A stretch of DNA of 64,000 nt from Staphylotrichum longicolle (lineage: Eukaryota > Ascomycota > Sordariomycetes > Sordariales > Chaetomiaceae), in NCBI GenBank assembly GCA_019096155.1, contig JAHCVI010000001.1, positions 186,001 to 250,000 of the forward strand. The letters run 5' to 3'. The notes below the pieces were generated by a model. It ran no database searches, was not told the origin of the DNA, and was given only the letters and a program-made list of their open reading frames with translations. Both the position numbers and the translations under genes were made by a program. Numbering within the stretch: position 1 is the first letter of the stretch; each line of letters begins with the position of its first letter. Below, piece after piece: positions 31,811 through 43,241 of this stretch.

Positions 31811-32809
31811 TTTGAAAAGGATGGTGGTGGTGGTTTTCTTGGTGCTGGAAGATGTTGTCGATGATGAGATGCTCTGAAGATTTGGACATGGAAGAGATGC
31901 CTCTACTTATACTTGTTTTCAGTCGTTTTGGACTTTTGGAGATCATGTCTTTTGTCTGTCTTTTGAAAGGGGTATCAATTCTCGTCGGCCAAACATCCCC
32001 TCCGTGTCTCACCCATTGCAGGTCCTCGCTCACAGCAATGACAACTCGACAGTCCGTCTCATCCGACTCCGCCCCGGCAGTAAACACAGCGGTGATACCT
32101 TCAAAACAAAGCCGAGTTTCCGAAGAGCCCCGTAGAGTACCTAGCCTCAGTGGGGTCAATGTTGCAACGGAACTCTGCGTATACGGTTCCTGTAAGGGGG
32201 CTCTCCGCCTCGGCCAATGTTTCATTGCAGACATTATGAGTCTGTTTTTGGCAAGTGAATATCTGGCATAGGATGGCTATGAAAAGAAATCGGGGGAGGT
32301 GTGAATAACCTCTCAACATCGCGACGGTGTATAAATCTGTCAGCTTACAGAGTTGGGCTACACAACTCGGTGGTTGGCTTGTAAACGGGCTGGTGGCAGA
32401 GCTGAACTGCCGCGGAGACATCGGGTAAAGGGGGTGTTGCTTAACCCAGACACAGATGAAGACACAAGATGCAGCTGGAGACTGAGCTCACAGAACACGA
32501 GGTGGCACAGCATACTCTATATGCACCTCGCGCGCCGAAGTAGCATCAAACGTACTCGTATCCTGTTTTGCAGTCTCTCAATGGACGAACCACTTCACAA
32601 ACCCTTTACAGATCGTCGGTATTCTGTCACCACGCATACTGTAGGATCGGAAGCCGACAAATTATTGAACAGGATGTTTCTGGTCTATTGGCAAGAATTC
32701 GAAATCACAAAAGATAGGGGTCGCTGTTGATCTCCTGATCAATTACCTGACCTAAGCGGAGAGTGATTGCACCGTCCCACGGGAGACGCCACGCGACACG
32801 ATCATGAGT
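31811..32809. other. Intergenic spacer between minus-strand genes
   Basis: Contains the promoter of the WD-like gene near its left end. The frame 32353-32730 plus has no motif and is not called. Confidence 0.45.
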
Positions 32810-34587
32810 CTAGCACGCCTGAGGTTCCCAGATGAACCCCCTAAACAGCTCGACCTGGCCAATCTCCCCGTCGTCCAGCTTCTCCAGCCGGACAGGCTTG
32901 TCTCCGTCCCGCCAGACCCTCCAACACAGCGCGTACACTTTGATGTAGCGGAGGCTCCGGCTCGCAGCCGCGAGCACCGCCGCAGTCGCGCGCATCACCT
33001 CCTCGTCCTGGATCAGGCGCTCGCCGTGGACGTTGGGTTCGATCGCCAGCTGCGTCAGATTGGCAAGCTGCGCGACGGCATCCACAAGGAGGTCCAAGTG
33101 CTCAAACGCCCCCTCGGCGGCCTCCGGGTTCTCCTCCAGGTGCACCGCCAGCCCCTCCAGCGCGCCCTCATCCCCCGCCACGAGACTCGCGAGGACCTCC
33201 CTGGCGGGGGGGATCTCGCACGCGTCAATGTCGTCCCCGTCCTCGTCCTTGAGCCGGCACTGGCCGCGCTGCAGGTCCACGTCCAGCATGCGCAGGTGCA
33301 GCGGGAGGGCCGGGTAGTTCTCGTCGGGCCGGAGCAGCGCGGCTGGTTCGTAGCCGGCCCAGGTGCCCTGGCACGAGACGGCGAGCCGCCGGGCGTAGGA
33401 CGGGTCCTCGTCGGCGGTGCCCGCGAGGAAGGCGTGCGCGTCGCGCTGGTAGTCGGCGAAGTTGAGGCGGCGCAGGCGGGGGCAGCGCGACGGGCCGAAC
33501 GCGTCGAAGGCGATGCCGCTGCCTTCGTCGTCGCCGTCGTTGTACATGTCGATGATGACGCCGTCTTCCCAGACGCCGCGGTTTTCGATGTGCGCTTCCT
33601 CGAGCACGGCGAGGTCGGTCAGCTTGGCGAGCGAGTCGGCGTCAAAGGTGTACACGGCGGTGCCGAGGTGCAGGGAGCGGAGGCGGAGCGGTGCGGCGCC
33701 CGTCTCGCCGTAGTCGTCGCACAGGGAATCAAAGAAGCGCTCAAACTTGTCTTGCTCCTCTTCGTGGTAGTACCGGCCCAGCGTCTTGGTCGAGAGCGAG
33801 AGTTGGAGTCTCCGGAGGCCGGGCGAGTTCTGGAGGACCTGGACGATCTGGGCCCTCCACCACGGCAGCTCTTCGTAGAGCTCGTCCAACGACAGCTCCT
33901 CGAGACCGGAAAACACGGTCAGGTTGGGCTTTCCGTAGACGGCGGGCTCTTGCAATGACCGCGGGTCGGGGGTCGCCTCCTCGGTGTAGCCGAGCGCCTC
34001 GCCCAGGTTGGGAGGAAAACAAATGTGGAGGGCCTTGAGGGCTGGGCAGCACTCATGGAGTCTCCTCATCATGGTGACTGACAGAGGAAGATTGCGCCAT
34101 CTTTCAGATTCATCATGTTAGTTGTTCAGACCTTCATCTCAGCAGGTTTTTTTAGATGACTTGCGTGAAACTCTGCAAGCGTGACAAGCTGGGCAACAGC
34201 TGCAACACGATCGTCTCAAGTTTCGGCTCATTCTCGCCGCTGCTGACAACGAGGCTTCGAACATGGTGGTGATGGCTGCTGCTGCTGCTGCTGCTGCCGG
34301 GCTGGTCTACGAGTACGTCGTCGTCTGCGAGTTTCAGCTCGCGGTATAAGAATGGCGAGATTGCCGTGTTGAACGTTTTGTTGACCAGGCAGAGCGCAAC
34401 CAACTGCTTGCGACTGTGGATCTGGAGGGGGTGAGATTAGCAGCACTCTTTGGGTTTTCCAATGTAACTACTGTGTAAGGAGAAGATGAGAGGTGGAGAG
34501 GAGGAGGTGGAGAAGTGCCCACACCTGCTCAGCCAAGCAACGCAGGAGCTCGGGCAGGCTCGCGAATGTTGCTGCCGCCAACGACAT
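32810..34587 (-). CDS. F-box protein with leucine-rich repeat-like region; GC-AG intron
   Basis: Three exons give 536 residues. Exon 1 (34587-34525) and the start of exon 2 read the F-box: LPELLRCLAEQ then IHSRKQLVALCLVNKTFNTAISPFLYREL. Intron 1 is 34524-34422. Intron 2 (34164-34101) begins GCAAGT instead of GTRAGT, has a CTAAC branch point and ends AAAG; only this choice keeps frame and gives the natural LSRLQSFTWRNLPLSVTMMRRLHECCPALKALHICF. The total then is an exact number of codons. Downstream, LEELSLDELYEELP, LRRLQLSLS, LRSLHLGTAVYTF, LRRLNFADY and LTQLAIEPN follow each other like irregular leucine-rich repeats. The protein presumably binds Skp1 through the F-box and presents targets to an SCF ubiquitin ligase; the target is unknown. 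A run of seven Ser and four His (GCT/GTG repeats) lies near residue 60. Confidence 0.8.
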
Positions 34588-35251
34588 GTCCAATGTCGCT
34601 TTGTGATTATCTCGGGAAAACAACGGAAGAGACGCCCGAGCCCGGTGTGTGCCTGTGTGGAGGTGTGGGAGATTCGGGAATGCGCAGCCGAGCCAACTGA
34701 ACCAACTGAAGATTCAGAAGTCAGGGGAGAGACTGGGACCATGGATTGCCGAGTCGTGGTTGAGTTGCCGTGTCGGCAAGCGCTTGGCGTTTGTGTGCGA
34801 AGCAAGCCCAGAAAAAGCCACCAGGGGGCCACCAAGACGCGCTTATTGGCACTGCCAAGTGCCCAACCTCGAGCCAGCGTAACAATATCGTCCGTGATTG
34901 CTCCGATTCCGATAGTTGGCGAGAGTGGCTGATGCGCCCAAGCACCCATCCCAGGCCAGCTGACATCTGGGCCCCTTGGCAGCAAAACAAGCTTCAGAAT
35001 GATCGAACGATAATGCAGACACTTAACGCTGTGGCGCGGATTGACTTTGGCTGATTCTCAGGGTCCAAGCTCAGTTTTCATTGACAGGACGGGACATGAT
35101 TTGCCGAGATCAGTCTGATGCGATTCAAGCCGGAGAGGAACGTGTCACAGTCACAGCGAGGGTTGCATGATTCAGGGGCTAATTGAGAACATCCCGTTGA
35201 CATTTATCCCGCGAAAATCAAACGCTTCGTCAAGAAGAGCCCTCAGCTACC
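34588..35251. other. Intergenic spacer
   Basis: 660 bases between two minus-strand genes, holding the F-box promoter. No other feature seen. Confidence 0.5.
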
Positions 35252-36411
35252 TTAGTCTGTCAGAATCTGCCGCGTGCTCCCCGAGTCCGACTCCGGCTTC
35301 CCCCCGATGATCTTGGTGCTGTTGGACGGGAGCGGCTCCATGTCGATGTCCCCCCGTGCCGCAAACGACTGGTTCACCGACACCTTGCTCTTGATGCCCG
35401 AGCGGTCGCGGCTGTGGTACTCGTAGTCGGAGTGCTTGGGCGGCGTGCTGCCGTTGCGGGCCTCCCGGAGCGCCTGGGGCGTGAACAGCGGCTTGAGCGC
35501 GGGCGCGCTGGCGCAGGCGATGGCCACGTTGACCTCGATGATGGACCAGAGGTTCACCAGGATGCTCTGCTGGAAGGGGTCCTGCGCGAGCGTGTACGTG
35601 TAGATGGTGTGCAGGCGGACCATGGCCACGATGGTGGCAAAGGTGCCGACGCCAAACACGGCGACCAGCGCAATCTTCTCGTTGCGCGGGCGGTTGATGT
35701 TGAGCAGCGTCTTGATGGGCAGCGCAAAGATGATGATGTCCGTGATGATGTTGAAGCCCGATGTGACTGCACCAGACATTAGCACAAAATCCAGGGGCAA
35801 GGTGGGTGTATCCGGTCTTATGTCTTACAGTAGAAGAAGGCCGTGGTGTTGATGCAGCTGCCGTCCACGGTGCCCGTCAGATCCCACATCTTCTCCAGGG
35901 GCCGGCACTGCAGCAGGGTCACGGCGAGGGACACGATGAGGAACAGCGCGTGGAAGACGATCATGCCGATACAGGCGAGGCGCAGCGTCCGCGTGACGGC
36001 GAACCGGAGGTACATGAAAAGGATGGAGAACTTGATGAAGTTGACGGCGCCGTAGTACGTGCACTGGATGGCGAGCGTGATCTGGAACGGGTTCGCGTTA
36101 GGAAACAGCTGATTACAAAACGTCCAGGCTTGGCTCACCTTGATGATGTTGTACATGTTGTCCAGGCTCAACGTCGACATGGCGTGCCCCATGTTATTGG
36201 CCTTGCCGAGGAGGAGCTCGGCCAGGTAACCGACGGCGAAGAACAGGGCCACCAGCATGGTGGCATCGTCGGCGCCAAACTTGCGGATCACCACTGCACG
36301 CAGAAACGTGCGAGTGCTGACGATGAGGATGGACAGGGTGGTGAAGACCGAGGCCGTGATGATCAGCTCGTTCTGCCGCCATTGGTCCTTGTCGTATGTG
36401 TCGCTGTCCAT
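35252..36411 (-). CDS. Rhodopsin-domain integral membrane protein
   Basis: Three exons (introns 36138-36082 and 35828-35767) give 346 residues. Seven helices can be traced: LIITASVFTTLSILIVSTRTFL, ADDATMLVALFFAVGYLAELLL, ITLAIQCTYYGAVNFIKFSILFMYL, LACIGMIVFHALFLIVSLAVTLLQC, FNIITDIIIFALPI, IALVAVFGVGTFATIVAMVRLH and ILVNLWSIIEVNVAIACASAPAL. The KFGADDATM motif after helix I, the QCRPLEKMW loop and the NVAIACASAPALKPLF ending are characteristic of the fungal rhodopsin-domain family. The first intron has a CTAAC branch; left unspliced it would insert 19 residues into helix III. The cytosolic tail is short and polar. A sensory role is inferred from Pth11 relatives only. The gene is the opposite-strand cousin of 9732-11196 but the two are not close copies. 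Confidence 0.87.
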
Positions 36412-38741
36412 GGCTGTCGTCGTCCCCCGTTCGGTCGTTATCGGCTTACACTGCGGTTGCTGGGTGCAATACCGGCCTCTTGGGCCAGCTCGACGGTCAT
36501 GGAGGAGAAGAAACACCTGGGCAGGAGAATCCACTCGGACCCGGGATCTTGGGCTTTCTTGAGAGCCTCCCGATCGATCCCGCCATCGTCCTCTGCCACC
36601 GGCAACAGACCAACGGTCCCTTCAAATGGAACGTCGTTGCGCTCGGACGTCTGTGGGTGCAGGGCACTGCCGTCTCTCCCTCTCTCAGCCGCTTAATGTG
36701 GGCTCGGATGGTTGGAGGCTCGTAGCGAGACCCCTCGCCAGGATAAACCCGACAAGTGGAAACTGAAACCGGCCGGCAAGTGCAAAAATGCAGAGCTACC
36801 GGCCTGCTCAAGCGTCGGTACCCTATCCGAATCCAACTCTGCAGCCCCACAGGCCCCCTCGCTCTGTCCGAGCCCTGGGACGACACAACTGAATGTTGAT
36901 GAGGCCAAGACAAAGGGTCGCCTGTGCCCGGGGAAGCTGCCCGGGCCACTCGCTGACAGGTCTGGGACCCGGCCTCCCCGACGGCCGTGCACACTTTCTG
37001 TCCCGCTTTGCCTGCTTCATTGCCAGGCTCGACCCGTTTGCTCGGACCCACGGTTGGTTCCGTTCTGTCAAGAAAACTCCGCAGTCTGCATCTTCACCTC
37101 TTCTCTCGTATGATCAGGGGCATTCTCTTAGTTTCGAACAACGTCCAAACCAGGAGAGCCCTTGACCTTGACACTTCAACTCACGTTGGGCGAGACTCTC
37201 TCAGACTTCTTAGCTCAGCCGTGGTCGTATTCAGGGGCGCCGAGCGAAAACGCTGGCTCGTGGCCTGTCAAGCCAGGTTAGCGTCGTCGAGGTTGGCCTG
37301 GGCATCCCTGTGATGATCTCAGATCCGCAACGGGTCCTCGTGCGCTTCCTGATCCACGCCCCCGCTCGCCCGCTCGCCTCGCCGAGCTCGCCCAACATGA
37401 CCGCCCCGCACGACGTGAGTCGGACACCCGTGGCCCAGAACTGCTAGTGAAACTTCAGGATAGATATACTGAATTGGGTTCGACCTCCGGACCCCAGGTC
37501 CCATAATGGGGCGGTTTCCTGCTGCTCAAGAAGTCATGTCGAATCGAGAAGTCGAGATCGGGAAGTGAAACAAAACGTGGTCGTGGCAAATCCCTCGGTG
37601 CAAGCCGGCATCCCATGACCAAAGGAACACTCTCAGGAAGGCGATCCATTGCAGAATGCCGATCGTCATGCTGCCATCACCTCCGGAGGTTGTAGCCGCT
37701 AGCAAGATCGGTCGTGCACCTTACTCAAATTCCGCAGCCCACCAATTTGTCCGAGGTCGTGCTCCTTGTAGGCAAGGCCGAGCTGGGCGTCTTGTTGTGT
37801 GCTGTCTCTGCATGAATCAATTACATGCCAGTGGGAGAATCAAGCCCCGGCAGTTTCTGGTTTGATTACCTCAAGGAGCAAGGTAGGAAAAGGAAAGAGC
37901 TGTTCAGTTCCAACTTGACAGTCACATGAAGGCTCAACTTGAAGTCTCTTTGTCCCACGCCGACACCGATCAAACCAATAGACTAAACAAGGATGTGCCT
38001 CAGCGATCTTGGTAATGATGAGTTTGGAGGACACGATGGTGAGAATTGATGCCGTCCTTCAGATTTAGGTTTAAGACCTGGCCTCACGGTCTCACTTTCA
38101 AAGCATGCCTGCTCCTACATTGACTTGTTGAAGTCAGAGGCCACAAGCCTGCGGAACAGAGCCACAGAGAAAGAAAGGGGCCACGGACTGGCTCGTGTAT
38201 ATTCGAGACGCTCATCCCCGCTCCCTCCATCACGCTCAGCTCAGTCAGTTCAATCAAGTCTGTTCAACCCATTTCAACATGACTGGCCGAGCCGCAAGAA
38301 GCTCGAAGCTGAGATTGATAGCCTGAACAATTACTTACTTTCTCGGGAGGTTTGTCTCTAGAAACCAGCCACACCTTGCGATATCCAAGATATGCCATGA
38401 ACTACTCCAACTCAGCCAACTCAACCCCCCGTCGTCGCAAACTGATGTACATACCTCAACTTGCCCTCAACCACCCGAAGCTGAAACACACTGGGTGCAT
38501 TCCCCAAACTCTGCCATCCCTAGCCAGCACACTCACCGCGCCAACTGACTCGGCTCCCACAAACGTCCTCTCTCGAAACCCTCTCCCCTTGTCCCTTGCC
38601 CCTTCTCTCCAAACCACTCCACACGACTGCCACCCTCCTCACCTCCAGCACACCAGCACTAGTAGTATTAGGAGGAGGAGTATACACCGCACCCTTCAAC
38701 CGCGGCGCACACGGCCATCCCCATCCAACCGCGACCCCCCT
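36412..38741. other. Gene-poor stretch, left part
   Basis: No gene is supported between the rhodopsin-domain gene and the repeats near 38.7 kb. Open frames here are short and without family motifs or coding bias. Confidence 0.45.
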
Positions 38742-38742
38742 C

Positions 38743-38779
38743 ACCTTCCCCTTCCCCTTCCCCTTCCCCTTCCCCTTCC
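38743..38779. repeat. CCTTCC hexanucleotide microsatellite
   Basis: Six copies of a CCTTCC/CTTCCC unit in a row. Confidence 0.85.
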
Positions 38780-38803
38780 TTCGCACTACCACCTCTACAT
38801 GTA

Positions 38804-38842
38804 TGTACCACCTGTACCATCTGTACCATCTGTACCACCTGC
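38804..38842. repeat. 9-base tandem repeat
   Basis: About four copies of TGTACCAYC, 25 bases after the hexanucleotide array. Confidence 0.8.
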
Positions 38843-38899
38843 ACCCCCTACTACGGTATCATCCAGACCACCACCACCGCCCCACCAAAAATAAAAGAA

Positions 38900-40230
38900 A
38901 AATCCAAATACGCCCTCCAACACCCCACGCGCATCCTGCCCCCGCCCCAGTCTTCACGCTGCAGGTACAGGTACAAGCACAGGTACGCGGCCAGCAACGC
39001 GGGCCTCGTCTGTACCGTCGTCGTTCGTGGCATGGCCACCGCCGCCCATGTTCCAGTCGGCGCGGGCCTGGCCGGCGGAGATGAGGTGGCCCTTGTCCTG
39101 GTTGGGCCCTGCGTTGGGGTGGTTAGTTAGTTGGGCGTGGTGGATTGGGATGGGCTTGGGGTTTAGGGATTGGGTTCTTTTCTTTCTTCTTTTTTTTTTT
39201 CTTTCATAGGTTTGGTTTGATATGTTCAGACTCGGGTTCAGTTTCACGTTCGGGTTCAGGTTCACGTTCGGGTTCAGGTTCAGGTTCATTTTCAGGTTCA
39301 GGCTCAGGTGCCGGTTCGGTGCTCGGGTTCAGGTTCAGGTTGAAAATGCGGGTAAGGAGAAGAAAAGATAGGGGTAGTGAAATGGAGGCGGAGGTGGACG
39401 CAAGTGGTGATCAGCAGTGGCTCAACACAAGCCGCGCATGCGTGCTGGGAGATGATGCTGTGGGTGGGTGTGTGCCACGGCGAGCGGGACGGAGAGGACA
39501 CTTTCCGGGGAGGAGAGGGGCAGGGAGGGCGAGGTTCTGAGTGTAGTCGCGCAAGGGCGACGAGGAGAGGATGTGGTTGGCGGTGCCGGTGGCCAGGGAG
39601 TCGAGGACGAGGTTGGCAGCGGAGCGCAGGGATGACCAATTGGCAGCGGGTTTGCTGGGTTTGCGCGTGCTGGAGGTTGGAGGAGAAGGCCAAGAAGGGA
39701 ATGCGGTCCGGGCATGGCGGTGGATGTGAGGTGATGGGCGGTGTGATGACTGTGTTGGTGCGGTGAATCAGGTTTGGGGAGGTTGACAGTTCGGGTTGGA
39801 TGTGGAAAGGGCTGGCAATCCTCGACACCGCCGTTGACGTCGAATGTCTCGGAGTAGGCGAGTGACAGAAAAGAGACGTCTTCCACGCATGAAGCTAGAA
39901 CAAGTTTCCTGGCAAGATGCGGACACTGTATCTCTTTTCGCATCGACAGAACTTCTCGAAGGCTTCTAGGCGTCCACATCTGCCGCTGCCCATCACAAAA
40001 CGCCCGTCCGGACCCCGCCGTCCCCCATCTCCGGCTGCGTGTCTCACCCGGGATGAGATCCTCCGGACCGGGCAGGATTGCCCAGAGATCTGCAGCAAGC
40101 GAGGAATGGAGTGACGAGCACGACATGCACGGGATGGCCGTGATTGGACTTGTGGTGGTGATGAGAACGCCACGGCGTCGGGGAATGTTCGACGCCATGG
40201 GCTTCTGGAAGACTGCCGGATGCGGACAGC
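38900..40230 (-). other. Possible degenerate or unrecognised gene
   Basis: On the minus strand several fragments have fungal-like codon choice but lie in different frames: about 39110-38960 reads PNQDKGHLISAGQARADWNMGGGGH, and about 39660-39470 reads WSSLRSAANLVLDSLATGTANH and SSPLRDYTQNLALP. I could not join them with credible introns, and the hexanucleotide repeat at 39.2-39.35 kb lies between them. It may be a relic gene or a gene with non-standard structure. No family recognised. Confidence 0.2.
39227..39346. repeat. GGTTCA-type hexanucleotide array
   Basis: About 120 bases of imperfect GGTTCA units with interspersed GTTCAC/GTTCGG variants, best ordered as a 12-base higher unit in its left half. 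Confidence 0.8.
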
Positions 40231-43034
40231 CACATGAGCTGTGGTTGATTCGAAGAAGGTTATCTAGGCAAGACCATTGACGAGAATAGGTCGGTGAGAA
40301 AGCACTCCCTTTGGTCTGTCACCCTGTCTCACCCTCTCAGCCAGCTCTGAATCTCCCCTGACCCTGCCAGTGTCACATCTCGCACGCAGCGCAAACAAAC
40401 CACCCTCCGGAAACTCTCCCCGCAGGTGTTCGCTGCTCTGAGTGGGACGGAGGTGCGGCCGATCACAAGCCACCGGCAGTTGCAGCATGCAGAGGCATGC
40501 TAGGGGTGACTGGGTGACTGGTTGGCGGCTAATGGACCAATCCGGGGTGGTCTGCAGCAAGTCGGCCGCAACACCGCCAGATGACTGGTTTGTGTGTGCG
40601 AGCTGGTCATCTTGAGGACCATTTTTGCACTCAAACTGGGCGATTTAAACAGAATCGTCTTGGGACGCCATGAAAAGGTGGGATTCTGGAGTGAACATGT
40701 GCCTGGTCTAGTTCGTCTTGCAGCAGTAAAGAGTGCACAGCCTCGCCATTGATTGGCAACCAGTCGTCGGCCCCGTCCTGCGGCCGCACCCGAGGCCCGG
40801 GGCTTAGATGATTTGGGTCTCCAACACCACCAAGAAGCGGAGACCGGCCATGTTTTGGGCAGCATCTCAGGGCAAAAAGCTGTGGTTCTGGGGGTGGCAC
40901 CGCGGTGGCTTGTAAGCGAATGGGGCACTGCCCGACTCAGGCGATCTCGAGATGCACGGCGAGGCCAACGGCGTTCACAGTACCCTAGCGGGCTGCAAGC
41001 AGAGCAACCCAGGCCACCGGCCACAGCTGAGTGCCTTGGACGAGTTCTCCCAGCTGGCGGGTCTGTTCAGGCCGTTGTAAGTTGGAGCCCAGGGTCACGA
41101 GGTCCTCTTGCAGCCCGTCGCACGGGGTGCGTCGGCCAAGTCCGATAACTTGTCGTCGATTCTGCGGGATGTTTTCAGTAATGTCTCGGCCTGAGCATTG
41201 TTGTTCCTGCATGGGCATATAGGGCTTGTTGATCTGCGATAGCCGCATGTGCATGGCCTGCGCGCTGCGCATGTACATTTGCAGGCTCGAGCGTGGTGCA
41301 CAGTGGACACAGCATGTGGCGCGCGTGTCAGTCGGACGCAAAGCACGTTTCAACCGAGACAAGACAAGACAGTAGGTCGAGATTTGGCGTTAAGGTTGAG
41401 GAGGAGCAGAGCTCCGGTGCTCAATATGACCGCTCTATGATGCTCGAGTTACAGTTGTGTCAGGGGGTGACAGGAAGCGTAGTCGCAGGAGTTACGTTGG
41501 ACATGGGACGACTCGATACTGTCAACCGCCGCCCGCGCTTGTTTGGGAATGTCTTGATATCGCCATATCGAGGTCCGTGGGGTCAGCCCTGCGGACCAGG
41601 GTCATATGCGATGGGAGGAATGTACAGGCTGCCCAGGACACCTTCACCCTCGAGAAACAGGGGTGGAGATCGTTGACTTGGATGGGGGCTGCAAATCCCA
41701 AATCACTATTGGTCAAATACTGCCCAAGGCATCGACAAGGGCGGTGCAATGATGGGGGTGTGGTGCCTCAAGGGCCCCAGGTACGTACTGCGAGCCGACA
41801 GGACGCAGCCAGTGGCATCGAATTATGTCCATGAGAGGACTGGATGGATGCCTTAACATGCAAGGTGGCAGTCATCAGCGGCCGACAAAGAGAGAGTCAT
41901 CGGGGGAAACCTGCAAATTGTAAGCCATTGCTCGAGCCAAGAACCAAGTGTTGACCGAGAATCAGCCTACTGGTAATGAGGTGCTGTTTGCTTTGTGTTA
42001 CTCTGCTTTCTTGTGACAGCTTTCCAGAATACCGTGATGCAAGCACAGGCCCGGAATTGTGCCAATGAAGGCTGAGGGAGAGCCCAAAAACGGGGCCGGC
42101 GCTTAATTACACGCAGTGCGTCTGTTCTGCTCCTGTGCCCCTGTGCCCCGGCAATCTCCCCTCGGCCGGCCAATTGAGGCGCGGCGCAGCCCCCAGAACA
42201 GGCATAGGGCCGTTGACCAACAGGCCCTCCACCGCTTTTGGGGGGTGTGATTGTGTCTTAGACCTCTGTCTAAACTTCTTGCTCCTTGGTACCAACGGCG
42301 CACCCAACCCACCCGCACTGCCCTGCTCCCGCCCCAGATCAGGGGAAGACCATCCCTGCACCCGGTGGACTCGAGGAGCCAAAGGCAGTGCCCCTTTCAC
42401 TCATCCATGTTTCCAAGTTGGGACGACGTGGGAAAAGTACCTACCTTAGATTGGGGGTGGACTACATACCTTACAGACCAACATGGGTCCCCCCCCTTCG
42501 CCTTGCAGCCAGGCCCAGTGGCAGAACCCCTGTATGCTTGTATGCCATCCCAACCGCTTGGTTCTCATCGGTGAGAAGCAGTTGCGGCATGCAAGGCCCC
42601 AAGAGTGGCCACCCGCAGCACTCCCCGAGTCACCTGCCGGTTCAATGTCGGCCACTTTCCTCTCGGTATCATGGCTAGTTGGTCATTTGCTTGAACCCTC
42701 GCCGCGCTGGCCGAGCTCAGGCACTCTAATGCTTGACTCCTGACTCAGAAGGCACCTTCTCTTCATCCCCTCTTGTCTGTCTATAAAGAAGATTGGCCCT
42801 CGAGCAAGATTGTTCATTTCAGCACACAACACCAGAGCGACCACTCAGCAGGCTATCGGCCTGTACATCAACCTCTTGTGCTATCTCTTCCGCTCTCAGC
42901 TTCTCAGAGACAACTGGTACTCCCGCCCTCTGTGTCTTGGACATCACCATCGTTGTGATTCTCACAGTGCCAACACCCCCCATCCATCCAGACCACCCAC
43001 CACCGCCACCAAACCTCGAACAACCCGGCCCAAC
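40231..43034. other. Gene-poor stretch
   Basis: No gene supported. The last 250 bases are the promoter and leader of the small Cys-rich gene at 43035. Confidence 0.45.
42782..42788 (+). promoter_or_regulatory. TATA box of the small Cys-rich gene
   Basis: TATAAAG preceded by a CT-rich stretch (TTCTCTTCATCCCCTCTTGTCTGTC), about 250 bases before the ATG at 43035; this arrangement is typical of strongly expressed fungal genes. Confidence 0.5.
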
Positions 43035-43241
43035 ATGTGCCTCTGGGAGAAGGTGACGTACAGCTGCTGCGGCTACAGCAAGCGGCAGAAGATGCAGTAC
43101 TCGTGCGACTCGTACAGGCGCCACGTCTACGGCCCGTGCAAGTACAGCGACCGATACGACCGCAACCGCGTCGTCTCGGTCTTGGTCGACGACGACTGCC
43201 CCGAGTGCCAGGAGCTCTACCAATACGTCAACTACCGGTAG
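43035..43241 (+). CDS. Small Cys-rich intracellular protein
   Basis: One exon, 68 residues: MCLWEKVTYSCCGYSKRQ at the start, CDSYRRHVYGPCKYSDRYDRN in the middle and DDDCPECQELYQYVNYR at the end. It has seven cysteines, including a CC pair and a C-terminal CPEC, and no signal peptide. It resembles the many small Sordariomycete proteins that begin MC-x-(W/Y/F)-EKVTYSCGHYS, for which a zinc-binding role is likely but unproven. The ATG has a good context (CCAACATGTG), a TATA box and a CT-rich leader lie upstream, and codon choice is strongly C-ending, all of which support a real and well-expressed gene. Confidence 0.62.
   Translation: MCLWEKVTYSCCGYSKRQKMQYSCDSYRRHVYGPCKYSDRYDRNRVVSVLVDDDCPECQELYQYVNYR

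Noticed and set aside
32804..33958. Plus-strand frame opposite the F-box gene
   Set aside because: Antisense shadow; the minus strand has clear LRR-like periodicity.
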